A stretch of 64,000 nt of DNA from Pseudomonadota bacterium (GTDB taxonomy: Bacteria > Pseudomonadota > Gammaproteobacteria > Xanthomonadales > SZUA-38): assembly GCA_039033415.1 (NCBI GenBank), contig JBCCCR010000002.1, positions 250,835 to 314,834 of the forward strand, written 5' to 3'. This document shows positions 16,770 through 25,306 of this stretch, in pieces. The notes below the pieces were generated by a model. It was not told the DNA's origin. It did no database searches and was given only the letters and a program-made list of their open reading frames with translations. Within the stretch, counting starts at the first letter, position 1, and each line of letters begins with the position of its first letter. Made by a program: the position numbers and the translations under genes.

Positions 16770-19700
16770 GCGGTCCGAGTCTCAGCCGTGGCGGAAAGCA
16801 CCTGTTTCACACACTGCGTAAGCTGCGGCTCGATGCGGTCACCGTTGGCCTTTTTGACGTGCCCAAACCCCTTGATATCCAGAGCCAGCTCGGCATAGCA
16901 AACCGCCACTCCGTAGCTTGCGTCACTCAGCGCTGGCAGCATGGAGCGAAAATCGTCGATGACCCGAGCCCTGAGCGCCCGCTCCCAGCGACGCTCGGCC
17001 GTGCGTCCAAAAATATCCAGTGGTGTTTCTCGAAGAGAACGAAACCTCGCCAGCATTCGAAACGCCAACAGCACCCAGCTGCCGAAGCGTCGCTTCAGCA
17101 ACTCTCCGGTGACGGGATCTTTTTTTGAGAACAGCGGCGGGGCAAGGTGGAAAACCGGTCGGGTCCTGCCACGGAAGTTTGCCTTGGCCCGGTTCAAAAA
17201 GTCTGTTTCGGCGTAAAGCCTTGCTACCTCGTACTCGTCTTTGATCGCCATGTGTTTAAACACCGCTTCTGCGGCAGACCGGGTCAAGGCCTGCTGGCGT
17301 TCAGGAAACTGACGATCCGCCTCAGCAATTTCCGCTAGCAGGCTTCGATAAGTCTCGGCGTACGCAGCGTTCTGGTACTGCTCCAAAAATCTGGCCCGAT
17401 GATCGATCTGGGCCTGCGTATTGTCTCGTGCGCCAGCCGATTCGGGCTTAGCCGTCTCGGACTTATGGTCATCGCCGCCAAGCTCGCCCAGGCGGGCCGG
17501 ATCGGCAACCGCGAGGCGGCCCAGATCAAAGGCCAGCAGTGACTTCTCCACAGCGGCGCCATTCAATGTGATGGCCGTACGCAGCGCGTCATCACTCAGC
17601 GGTACAACCGCGCTTTGCCAGGCAGCACCCAGCAGGATCAGGTTCGAAAAAATCTGGTCCCCCAGGAGCCGCTCAGCCCGCATTCCCGCATCGATGATTT
17701 CCAGCATCCGCGACCGGTCGCGCAGCCGCTGCTGCAGGCGCGCCTCCCCAAACGCCTGGTCTCCGTCGTCGATAAAGTCGGCTGACGGGGTAAACACGCT
17801 GTTCAGAAACGTGCGGGTGCGGTCTTCGAACATCGCTTTTGCGGCGCCGTCGCCGGCGGCGGCGATCAGATCAAAGCCGAGCACCACGTCAGCCGTGGCT
17901 TCCGGAATGCGGCCGGCGGCGAGTCGTTCGGCGCTGCGGCTGAGCCGGATATGGCTGTAAACGGCGCCATTTTTCTGGGCGAGGCCCGTGACGTCGAGCA
18001 CGCTGGCCTGGAGCCCTTCGATATGGGCCGCCATCCCCATGATCGCGGCGACGCTCACCACCCCGCCGCCGCCGATGCCGGCCAGCGCAATGTTGAACAC
18101 TTCCTCCAGCTCGCAGGAGTCCGGCGCAGGAAGACCCGCTCGCCAGCTCTCGTCGAGCACGTCAGCCTGCTGCGGAACGTATTCACCGCCCTCAAAACTT
18201 ACAAAGCTCGGACAGAAGCCCCGAACGCAGGAGATATCTTTATTACAGGCGGACTGGTTGATGCGGCGTTTGCGACCCAGGGGCGTTTCCAGCGGCTGGA
18301 TCGCCACGCAGTTGGATTTGCGACCGCAGTCGCCGCAGCCCTCGCAGACCAGGTCATTGATCATGACCCGGACCGCCGGATCGTCCAGCTGCTTGCGCTT
18401 GCGCTTGCGACGTTTTTCGGCGGCGCAGCCCTGAGCGTAGATCAGCACCGTGACTCCCGGCGTGTCCTTGAGCTGCTCCTGCACCCGATCGAGCTCCTCG
18501 CGAGGCAGCAGTGTGACCGACCCTGGCAACGGCTCCGAGTCGAAGCGACTGACGTCGTCGGTCACAACCGCCACCTCGGCGACGCGTTCTGCCAGCACCA
18601 GCTCACAGATTTGACCTACCGACAGGCCGCCCTCCACCGGCTGCCCGCCGGTCATCGCCACCGCCTCGTTATAGAGGATTTTAAACGTCATGGTGGCCTT
18701 GGCAGCAACCGCGGCCCGGATGTTCAGCGAGGCGGAATGGGCGTAGGTGCCGTCGCCCACGTTTTGAAAGATGTGCGGCTCGCTGGTAAACGGGGCCCGG
18801 CCAAGCCAGTGCATGCCCTCACCACCCATGTGGGTCATCGATACAATCGACCGGCTGGGAATCCACGAGGCCATGCCGTGACAGCCGATGCCCGCCATCG
18901 CCTGGGAGCCCTCGGGGACGCGGGTCGAAGTGTTGTGCGGGCACCCGGAGCAGTAAAACGGCTTCCGTGGCGCGGGCGCGGGAATCTCCTGGTCGCGCGG
19001 CTGAAGGCGCGACCGGAGCTCAGCCAGGCAGGCCCTGCTCCGCTCGCTGAGCGCGTCCTTTTCCGCGAGCCAGTCGCCGAGTGTGATCGCCAGCTCACCC
19101 GCCTGGAGGTCACCCGCTTCCGGGATCATAGCCTGGTCCTCGGCGTCCCGCTTGCCCGCAATGGCTGGTGCGCCCGCCCTGCCATAGAGCAGCCGCGTCG
19201 CCTGATCCTCGATCACCGGACGCTTCTCCTCGACGATCAGCAGCTCTTGGAGCCCCAGCGCAAACGCCCGCAGCCGCGCCGCATCCAGCGGCCAGATCAG
19301 GCCGGGTTTGAAGAGCGCGAGCCCCACCTTTACGGCTTCCGCCTCTCCGATGCCGAGCAGAGCCAGCGCCTCGCGGACGTCCAGCCAGGTTTTTCCAGGC
19401 GCCACGATTCCCAGGCGGCTGTCGCCGTTGCGCCACAGCTCGCGGTCGAAGCTATTGAGCGCGCTGAATTGCTGCACGGCCGGGTGCCGAATTTCCAGCA
19501 GACGCCGCTCCATCTGCAGCGGCGGGTCGGGCCAGCGCACCTCTCCGTCGGGTTCGAAAGGCGGCGGCCTGAACGTATGGCGCTCGAGACCAACAGGGGT
19601 TACACGCGAGGTCTCGGCAACTTCAGAAACCAGCTTGATTCCAACCCAACATCCGGTAAACCGCGACAAGGCCCAGCCCCGGATACCGAAGTCGATCAAC

Positions 19701-20227
19701 TCTTCTAGCGTTGCCGGATACAGCGTCGGTATGCCGGCGCCGATAAACATGTGGTCCGACTGGTGAGCCAGGGAGGAAGAAAACGCACCGTGATCATCTC
19801 CCGCTATGGCCAGCACCCCGCCGAAGCGACTGGTGCCCGCCATGCTGGCGTGCTTGAGGGCATCCATCGAGCGATCGACGCCCGGCCCTTTGCCGTACCA
19901 GAGGCCAAATACCCCGTCGACGGTGCGCTTCGGGTCGATGCCCGCCAGCTGTGAACCCCAAACGGCGGTGGCGGCAAGATCTTCGTTGAGCCCAGACATG
20001 AAGGTGATGTGCGCTTCCTCGAGCAGCTGTGACTCGGACCACAGCGCTTTGTCGAGCCCGCCGAGCGGCGAGCCGCGATAGCCCGAGATGAAGCCCGCGG
20101 TGTTTCTACCCGCCGCAGCGTCGAGCTGGGCCTGCGTCAGCGCAAGGCGTACAAGCGCCTGCATGGGATTGAGAAACACCATCCCTTCCTGCTGCTCGTA
20201 GCGGTCCCTTAGGGAAACGGCCTGCAT
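16766..20227 (-). CDS. Indolepyruvate ferredoxin oxidoreductase, fused subunits
   Basis: 1153 residues, the usual length of the single-chain bacterial form. The N-terminal half resembles the alpha (TPP-binding) subunit: FISGYRGSPLGGLD (about residue 46), then YCSGCPHNTST (about 425) and GIGCHGMASW (about 447). A ferredoxin-like cluster region follows with CEGCGDCGRKSNC and ACNKDISCVRGFC. The rest is the gamma domain (GIGGGGVVSVAAIMGMAAH) and a C-terminal family extension. The enzyme oxidatively decarboxylates aromatic or branched 2-oxo acids to acyl-CoA. It lies 42 bp after the thiolase in the same operon, suggesting its CoA product feeds beta-oxidation. Confidence 0.93.
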   Translation of the reverse strand: MQAVSLRDRYEQQEGMVFLNPMQALVRLALTQAQLDAAAGRNTAGFISGYRGSPLGGLDKALWSESQLLEEAHITFMSGLNEDLAATAVWGSQLAGIDPKRTVDGVFGLWYGKGPGVDRSMDALKHASMAGTSRFGGVLAIAGDDHGAFSSSLAHQSDHMFIGAGIPTLYPATLEELIDFGIRGWALSRFTGCWVGIKLVSEVAETSRVTPVGLERHTFRPPPFEPDGEVRWPDPPLQMERRLLEIRHPAVQQFSALNSFDRELWRNGDSRLGIVAPGKTWLDVREALALLGIGEAEAVKVGLALFKPGLIWPLDAARLRAFALGLQELLIVEEKRPVIEDQATRLLYGRAGAPAIAGKRDAEDQAMIPEAGDLQAGELAITLGDWLAEKDALSERSRACLAELRSRLQPRDQEIPAPAPRKPFYCSGCPHNTSTRVPEGSQAMAGIGCHGMASWIPSRSIVSMTHMGGEGMHWLGRAPFTSEPHIFQNVGDGTYAHSASLNIRAAVAAKATMTFKILYNEAVAMTGGQPVEGGLSVGQICELVLAERVAEVAVVTDDVSRFDSEPLPGSVTLLPREELDRVQEQLKDTPGVTVLIYAQGCAAEKRRKRKRKQLDDPAVRVMINDLVCEGCGDCGRKSNCVAIQPLETPLGRKRRINQSACNKDISCVRGFCPSFVSFEGGEYVPQQADVLDESWRAGLPAPDSCELEEVFNIALAGIGGGGVVSVAAIMGMAAHIEGLQASVLDVTGLAQKNGAVYSHIRLSRSAERLAAGRIPEATADVVLGFDLIAAAGDGAAKAMFEDRTRTFLNSVFTPSADFIDDGDQAFGEARLQQRLRDRSRMLEIIDAGMRAERLLGDQIFSNLILLGAAWQSAVVPLSDDALRTAITLNGAAVEKSLLAFDLGRLAVADPARLGELGGDDHKSETAKPESAGARDNTQAQIDHRARFLEQYQNAAYAETYRSLLAEIAEADRQFPERQQALTRSAAEAVFKHMAIKDEYEVARLYAETDFLNRAKANFRGRTRPVFHLAPPLFSKKDPVTGELLKRRFGSWVLLAFRMLARFRSLRETPLDIFGRTAERRWERALRARVIDDFRSMLPALSDASYGVAVCYAELALDIKGFGHVKKANGDRIEPQLTQCVKQVLSATAETRTA

Positions 20228-20269
20228 TTAACTCCTCGCATTGTGCCGAACGATGGCGCGGCCGGCGGT

Positions 20270-21463
20270 TTAGCCTACCTTGATCACAACCGCCATCGCC
20301 GTATCACCGGCTGCGCAGCCCTGGAACAGGCCGTAGCCGCCGCCGAGAATCACCAGCTCCTCGATCAGCTCGATGATAGCGCGAAGACCGGTTGGACCCT
20401 GGGGATGTCCCCAGATCAGGGAGCAGCCGTAGTTGTTGAGCTTTTCGACGCTGAGATCAAAGGCCCGCGCGAAGGCGATGTCGTTGACCGCAAACGGATT
20501 ATGCGACTTGATCGCCGTGACCTGCTCAATGCCGATCCCAGCCGCCGCCAGCGCCTTTTGGCTCGCACCGATCGGAGCGGCGGGCATATAGGCCTTTCGC
20601 TCCCGGTGCTGCCCGAAGCTGATAAGTCGAATCGTCACCGCCGGATCCTGGGAGAAGTCCGCAGCCACCTGCTCGTTGGTCACGACCATACCGGCGGCAC
20701 CGTCCGCGGGATGCGTCTGGGTGGCAAAGGTGACCGTACCGTCGGGCAGCGCGGGCTTGAGCTTCTCAATAGCGGCCCGCTCCACCGGACGAATGCCTTC
20801 ATCGCCGCTGCAGCTTGCTCTGACCCGACCGCGGCGGTCAACGAGCTCGATGGGCTCGACCATATATCGACGCTGAAAGGCCCTATCGTCGGCAAGCGCC
20901 TGCTGATACTGCTCAGAACGCAGCACCAGCACGTCGTTCTGTTCCCCGGTGGTGATCTTGAACTCTGAAGCTACATTTTCGGCAGTTTCCACCATGGCGC
21001 AGTCAGCCCAGGGATCTTTCTTGAAGTTGTCGAGCACCCACACTTCCTGTTTCCCGGCGCCGCCCATGCCGCTGGGGTCCGGGTAGTAGATGTGCGGGCC
21101 GTTGGATACGCGGTCGGTGGCGATGGCGAGCGACGCGGTGGCCTCCTTGGAACGCACCGCACTGGCCGCTTCGGCCAGGATTCGGGCGCTGGTGGCGCAG
21201 GCCTGACTGATGGTCGGCCCCGCCAGCTGCGGTGCACCGATTTCCGCCGCCAGCCACGGCAGGCCGTAGAACGCACCCTGCTGCGGCACCGTCATACCGA
21301 GCACGCCAAAGTCGAGCTGATCGAGCGGCAAGCTTCGGCTTTCGGCAGCCTTCCGGGCCGCCTGCGCAGCCAACTTAAACGAGTGAAGCCCCGACAAACT
21401 CATCTGCCAGCGGCTAAAGGGCGTGGACCAGTAAGCCCCGTAGGGCACATAGATCTGGGACAT
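20270..21463 (-). CDS. Thiolase family protein (acetyl-CoA acyltransferase-like)
   Basis: 397 residues. The nucleophilic cysteine is in SQACATSARI (Cys about 89). The C-terminal half has NDIAFARAF and GHPQGPTGLRAIIEL (active-site His) and ends GCAAGDTAMAVVI with the second cysteine. All key thiolase residues are thus visible. It is the first gene of the minus-strand operon with the oxidoreductase and GST, and divergent from the HAD-ECH gene. Its ATG is embedded in the end of a 20-bp palindrome and no ribosome binding site is visible, so the mRNA may be leaderless or the site may overlap the operator. Likely role is thiolytic cleavage of a 3-ketoacyl-CoA. Confidence 0.9.
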   Translation of the reverse strand: MSQIYVPYGAYWSTPFSRWQMSLSGLHSFKLAAQAARKAAESRSLPLDQLDFGVLGMTVPQQGAFYGLPWLAAEIGAPQLAGPTISQACATSARILAEAASAVRSKEATASLAIATDRVSNGPHIYYPDPSGMGGAGKQEVWVLDNFKKDPWADCAMVETAENVASEFKITTGEQNDVLVLRSEQYQQALADDRAFQRRYMVEPIELVDRRGRVRASCSGDEGIRPVERAAIEKLKPALPDGTVTFATQTHPADGAAGMVVTNEQVAADFSQDPAVTIRLISFGQHRERKAYMPAAPIGASQKALAAAGIGIEQVTAIKSHNPFAVNDIAFARAFDLSVEKLNNYGCSLIWGHPQGPTGLRAIIELIEELVILGGGYGLFQGCAAGDTAMAVVIKVG

Positions 21464-21481
21464 ATTTTAAGACTAAAATAT
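21462..21481. promoter_or_regulatory. Perfect 20-bp palindromic operator candidate
   Basis: ATATTTTAAGACTAAAATAT consists of 8-bp inverted arms around AGAC. It overlaps the thiolase start codon and lies 119 bp upstream of the divergent HAD-ECH start. A near copy occurs at 13574-13593. The symmetry and AT-richness in GC-rich DNA suggest a repressor site; no regulator gene is adjacent. Confidence 0.65.
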
Positions 21482-21599
21482 TCGCGGTGAGCAAACAATG
21501 AAACGTGCTCGCGGAAAGCCCTTGGCCGCTGCTCGGTAACGTCCTTAACGCTTCGTTGTTTTTGGTGGCCACCCCAACCACGAGAGAGTCCCGCACGCC

Positions 21600-23597
21600 A
21601 TGTCCGTTAGTTACACATTCAACCCGGCCCTGTCCCCGGCTCCGGAAAAGATGCCCCGGCGTGTCGGGATTATCGGCTGCGGCACGATCGGTCCGGATAT
21701 CGGCTACTACCTCAAGAGCGCCATTCCCGGGCTCGAGCTCGTCATGGTCGACGTGGTCGAGGACGCCCTAGGCCGGGCGATCGAACGCATCGAGGCCTAC
21801 GCTCAAAAGGGCCTGGACCGGCGCAAGCTTAGCCCCGCGCAGGCCGAGGACGTCGTCAAACACCTGACCGCCAGCACCGACTACGGCAAGCTGGCCGGCT
21901 GCGACTGGGTGATCGAAGCCGCCACGGAAAACCTGGAGCTGAAGCGCCGGATCTTTTCTGACATCGAGGCGGTGGTTGAGCCTGACGCTATGATCACTTC
22001 GAATACCAGCTCACTGCCGGCCGAACGGATGTTCTCCCGCCTCGACCATCCCGAGCGGGCCACGGTGACTCACTTTTTTGCCCCGGCCTTCAAGAACCCC
22101 GCGGTCGAAGTGATCGACTGGCACGGGGCTGATCCAGAAGTGATCACCGCGCTGCGCTGGATTTTCTATGCCACCAGCAAGACGCCGATGATGACCTCCG
22201 ACGACGTCTGCTTCATGCTCGACCGGATTTTCGACAACTGGTGCAACGAGGCGGCTCTGCTGCTGGACGAGGCAACACCCTCACAGATTGACAGCGTGGC
22301 GATGGCGTACGTTCACGCCGGTCCGTTTCACGTGCTGAACCTCGCCAACGGCAACCCGATCATTATCGAGACAAACCGGCTGCAGCAGGAAGAGGAAGGC
22401 GACCACTACGCGCCCGCTGCGGTGTTCGAGTCGGATCCGCGGTGGGAGACGGTGCCGCCGGCGGGGCCCATCGAGGTGGACCCGGTGCTGGCCCGCCGGA
22501 TTAGCGATCGCCTGCTCGGCATTCTGTTTTCCCAGAGCGCCGACATACTGAGCCGCAACATCGGCGCGCCCGAAGATCTCGACCTTGGGTGCCGCCTGGC
22601 CTTTGGCTTCCGCGATGGCCCCCTCGCGATGATGCAGCAGCTCGGCGGAGACGAAGTCACGCGCATCGCCGACGAGTTTGCGCAATGGAAGCCCGCGATG
22701 CCGCGCGGTGACTCAGCGCTTGAGACGGCCATGAAGGCGCGCCGCTTTATTGGCGTGGATCACTTTCGCGATGCGGCGCTGATCACGCTGCGCCGGCCCG
22801 ACGCGCTCAACGCGCTGCACGACGAGATGACCGACGAAATCCTGGTGGAGCTGGAGCGCGCGGAGGCCGACCCGGAGATCAACGCCATCATTATCACCGG
22901 CTACGGGACCCAGGCCTTCTGTTCCGGCGCGGATATCGGGCGCTTTCCACAGCTCTTAGGCGACCACGACGCGTGCGTGGAATACGCCCGGGCCTGCTCG
23001 CGCCTACTGCTACGCATGGACACCTGCAGCAAGCCGATCATTGCCGCGCTCAACGGGTTCGCTCTCGGCGGCGGACTGGAGCTTGCGCTGCGGTGCGACG
23101 CAATGGTCATGATGGACAGCGCGTACCTGCAGTTTCCCGAGATCTCGCTCGGTATTGCCCCGGGCATCGGCGCCCTGGCCGTGCCCTATCGGCGCCACCC
23201 GAGCGCTGCCACCACGTTCCACGACATGATCATGAGGGCCGAGCGGCTGTCGGCCGAGAAAGCCGAGAGCCTGGGCGTCGTGCAATCGCTGGCCGGCACG
23301 CCGAGCGAGCTTTTTGACCAGGCGCTGGCTGCAGCAACTATCATCAACGAGCAGGGCAAGCCCTCGCTGGATGCGCCGGTCTCGGTGGAAACCGTCAGCG
23401 CGGAGACTCGCTTCAGCGCCGAGGTGGCCCAGATCATGGCCAGGGCCATCACCGATGCTGCGGGAGCCAGCAGCCTCAACGACGCGCTTGAAATCGGCTA
23501 TCACGCTTTCGGGGACACCGGCATGACCGCCGCCGCGCGCGAAGGTATTGATGCCTTCCTGGAACGGCGCAAGCCCGACTTCGCCAAGACCGGATGA
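21600..23597 (+). CDS. Bifunctional 3-hydroxyacyl-CoA dehydrogenase / enoyl-CoA hydratase (HAD-ECH order)
   Basis: 665 residues. The N-terminal dehydrogenase (about 20-310) has the NAD motif GIIGCGTIGPDIG, catalytic THFFAPAFKNPAVEVI (His and Glu) and the C-terminal FMLDRIFDNWCNEA helix. The C-terminal crotonase domain (about 385-655) has the oxyanion segment AFCSGADIG, GFALGGGLELALRCD and FPEISLGIAPGIG, retaining both catalytic glutamates. This order is opposite to FadB/FadJ and resembles archaeal-type HAD-ECH fusions. It catalyses hydration and NAD-dependent oxidation of acyl-CoA intermediates. It is divergent from the thiolase and overlaps the VOC gene by 4 nt. Confidence 0.92.
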   Translation: MSVSYTFNPALSPAPEKMPRRVGIIGCGTIGPDIGYYLKSAIPGLELVMVDVVEDALGRAIERIEAYAQKGLDRRKLSPAQAEDVVKHLTASTDYGKLAGCDWVIEAATENLELKRRIFSDIEAVVEPDAMITSNTSSLPAERMFSRLDHPERATVTHFFAPAFKNPAVEVIDWHGADPEVITALRWIFYATSKTPMMTSDDVCFMLDRIFDNWCNEAALLLDEATPSQIDSVAMAYVHAGPFHVLNLANGNPIIIETNRLQQEEEGDHYAPAAVFESDPRWETVPPAGPIEVDPVLARRISDRLLGILFSQSADILSRNIGAPEDLDLGCRLAFGFRDGPLAMMQQLGGDEVTRIADEFAQWKPAMPRGDSALETAMKARRFIGVDHFRDAALITLRRPDALNALHDEMTDEILVELERAEADPEINAIIITGYGTQAFCSGADIGRFPQLLGDHDACVEYARACSRLLLRMDTCSKPIIAALNGFALGGGLELALRCDAMVMMDSAYLQFPEISLGIAPGIGALAVPYRRHPSAATTFHDMIMRAERLSAEKAESLGVVQSLAGTPSELFDQALAAATIINEQGKPSLDAPVSVETVSAETRFSAEVAQIMARAITDAAGASSLNDALEIGYHAFGDTGMTAAAREGIDAFLERRKPDFAKTG

Positions 23598-24055
23598 GCA
23601 GCGGGCCGCAGATCCTCAAACCTCTGGAGCTGGGCATCATCGTCAGCAATCTCGAGACATCGAAGACCTTCTACGGCGACTATCTGGGCCTTGAGCCTCA
23701 GCGGGAAATCTCGATCAGCGCCGACGTCGGCGCACGAACCGGCGTAGCGAGAGAGGGCTTCACTATCTACCGCTTCATCGCCCCTTGCGGAACGGTGATT
23801 AAGCTTTTGAAACGATCCGGCCCTCAGTCGGACCGGGCTGCCGTCAGATCAGAGCAATGTTCACGGCTGGCTGATACGTTTCTGACATTGGTGGTTGACG
23901 ATCTGGAGGCGCTAACCGAACGGCTAACCAGCGAGGGCGTCGCTGGGCCGGAGGGCGAAGCTCAGATCAAGATCGTTCGCCCGGGCATGCGGCTCGCTTT
24001 TGTCCACGACCCCGACGGTTATCCCATCGAGCTGGTGGAGTACAGCGACGCCTGA
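23594..24055 (+). CDS. VOC/glyoxalase family protein
   Basis: 153 residues with paired beta-alpha-beta-beta-beta modules. The N-terminus PLELGIIVSNLETSKTFYGD and the C-terminal FVHDPDGYPIELVEY are typical of vicinal-oxygen-chelate proteins, and a histidine and glutamate that could bind metal are present in the C-terminal module. Relatives include glyoxalase I, extradiol dioxygenases and methylmalonyl-CoA epimerase. The start overlaps the HAD-ECH stop (ATGA), so it probably acts in the same CoA pathway, for example as an epimerase, but this is inference. It is convergent with the aminotransferase 13 bp downstream. Confidence 0.85.
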   Translation: MSSGPQILKPLELGIIVSNLETSKTFYGDYLGLEPQREISISADVGARTGVAREGFTIYRFIAPCGTVIKLLKRSGPQSDRAAVRSEQCSRLADTFLTLVVDDLEALTERLTSEGVAGPEGEAQIKIVRPGMRLAFVHDPDGYPIELVEYSDA

Positions 24056-24068
24056 CGGCCCGGCGGCA

Positions 24069-25262
24069 CTAGCCTCCCGCCCTGACCTGGGCGAAACCGC
24101 TGTTTAGATATTTCGCCATTCGGTCGAGCGCTTCTTCGATACGCTCATGGGGCTCAGACCCGAAGCACAGGCGCACGTGGCCTTCCCCCATGGGTCCATA
24201 GAAGGTGCCGGACTCAACCACCACGTGGGCATGATCGAGCATCTCGTCGGCAAAATCCTGCGAGGACAGGCCCGTGCCTCGAATGTCGGGGAAGGCATAG
24301 ACCGATCCTTCGGGCGCGCGGCACTCGACGCCGGTCAACGCGTTCAGTCCAGCAACCGTCAGATCTCGGCGCCGCGTGTCCTCGGCATGGATCGCGGCGC
24401 GCGGTGCCGGGTCGCCGGTCAGCGCCGCCAGCGCGCCGTACTGGGAAAACACGTTTACATGGGTCACGTCGGCGATGGTGATCTGCAGCAGCGCCGGAAT
24501 GAAGCTCGGGTTGGCAGCGATATAGCCGAGGCGCCAGCCGTCCATCGCGTGGGACTTCGTGAAGGCAAACAGGCTAAACGTCCGCTCAGCCATGCCGGGC
24601 AGCGAGGCGATGCTGACGTGCTCAACGTCGTCGAAGACAATTTCCTCGTAGACCTCGTCGCTCAGCACAAGCAGGTCGTGCTTGATGGCCAGATCAGCAA
24701 CCGACTGCAGCTCCTCGCGGGTGTAGACCCGGCCGGTCGGATTCGACGGGTTCACCAGCAGGATCATGCGCGTGCGCGGTGTGATTCTGGCTTCGATGGC
24801 CGCGGCGTCGATGGTATACCCGTTTTCCCGGTCCAGCGGCGCAAACACCGGCACGCCGCCGGCAAGCTCGATCTTGCTAATGTGCTGCGGATAATAGGGT
24901 TCCAGGATAATGGCTTCGTCACCGGGATCAATCGCCGCGAAAAACACCGCGAACGACGCGTGGGTGAGGCCATTGGTGACGATGATCTGACCCGGGTCGA
25001 CATCAAGCTTTTTCTCATTTCGCAGGCGATCGGCAATCGCCTCGCGCAGCACCGTCTCGCCGGGAAACTCCCCATAGTGGACCACGCCGTCGTCCAGGGC
25101 CTTCTTGGTAGCCTCCTTAATGTGGGTTGGCGTATCGAAATTCGGCTTGCCGACCTCGAGATGAATCAGATCGACGCCGGCGTATTTTGGCTGACGAGCT
25201 TTTTGATACATGCCGAAACTGGACGGCGTGCTCTCGGCAATACGGTTGGCTGGCCACTTCAT
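24069..25262 (-). CDS. PLP-dependent class I/II aminotransferase
   Basis: 397 residues of fold type I. Key motifs are VNPSNPTGRVYTREEL (Asn binding PLP), VLSDEVYEEIVFDD (Asp and Tyr), and the lysine in FAFTKSHAMDGWRLGY (about residue 234), with the carboxylate-binding arginine in VRLCFGSEP. It resembles the aspartate/aromatic/LL-DAP aminotransferase group. It follows the CDGSH-cupin gene by 44 bp and is probably co-transcribed. With the oxidoreductase and beta-oxidation genes nearby, it may supply a 2-oxo acid from an amino acid. Confidence 0.92.
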   Translation of the reverse strand: MKWPANRIAESTPSSFGMYQKARQPKYAGVDLIHLEVGKPNFDTPTHIKEATKKALDDGVVHYGEFPGETVLREAIADRLRNEKKLDVDPGQIIVTNGLTHASFAVFFAAIDPGDEAIILEPYYPQHISKIELAGGVPVFAPLDRENGYTIDAAAIEARITPRTRMILLVNPSNPTGRVYTREELQSVADLAIKHDLLVLSDEVYEEIVFDDVEHVSIASLPGMAERTFSLFAFTKSHAMDGWRLGYIAANPSFIPALLQITIADVTHVNVFSQYGALAALTGDPAPRAAIHAEDTRRRDLTVAGLNALTGVECRAPEGSVYAFPDIRGTGLSSQDFADEMLDHAHVVVESGTFYGPMGEGHVRLCFGSEPHERIEEALDRMAKYLNSGFAQVRAGG

Positions 25263-25306
25263 AGCGAGTTTCCCTGGACGGTGCCCCCGGCGTTCCCGGC
25301 CGACGG

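Noticed and set aside
17951..19708. Long plus-strand frame opposite the indolepyruvate oxidoreductase
   Set aside because: It is antisense to a gene with clear catalytic motifs over its whole length, and its translation is Arg/His/Gln-rich without any domain.
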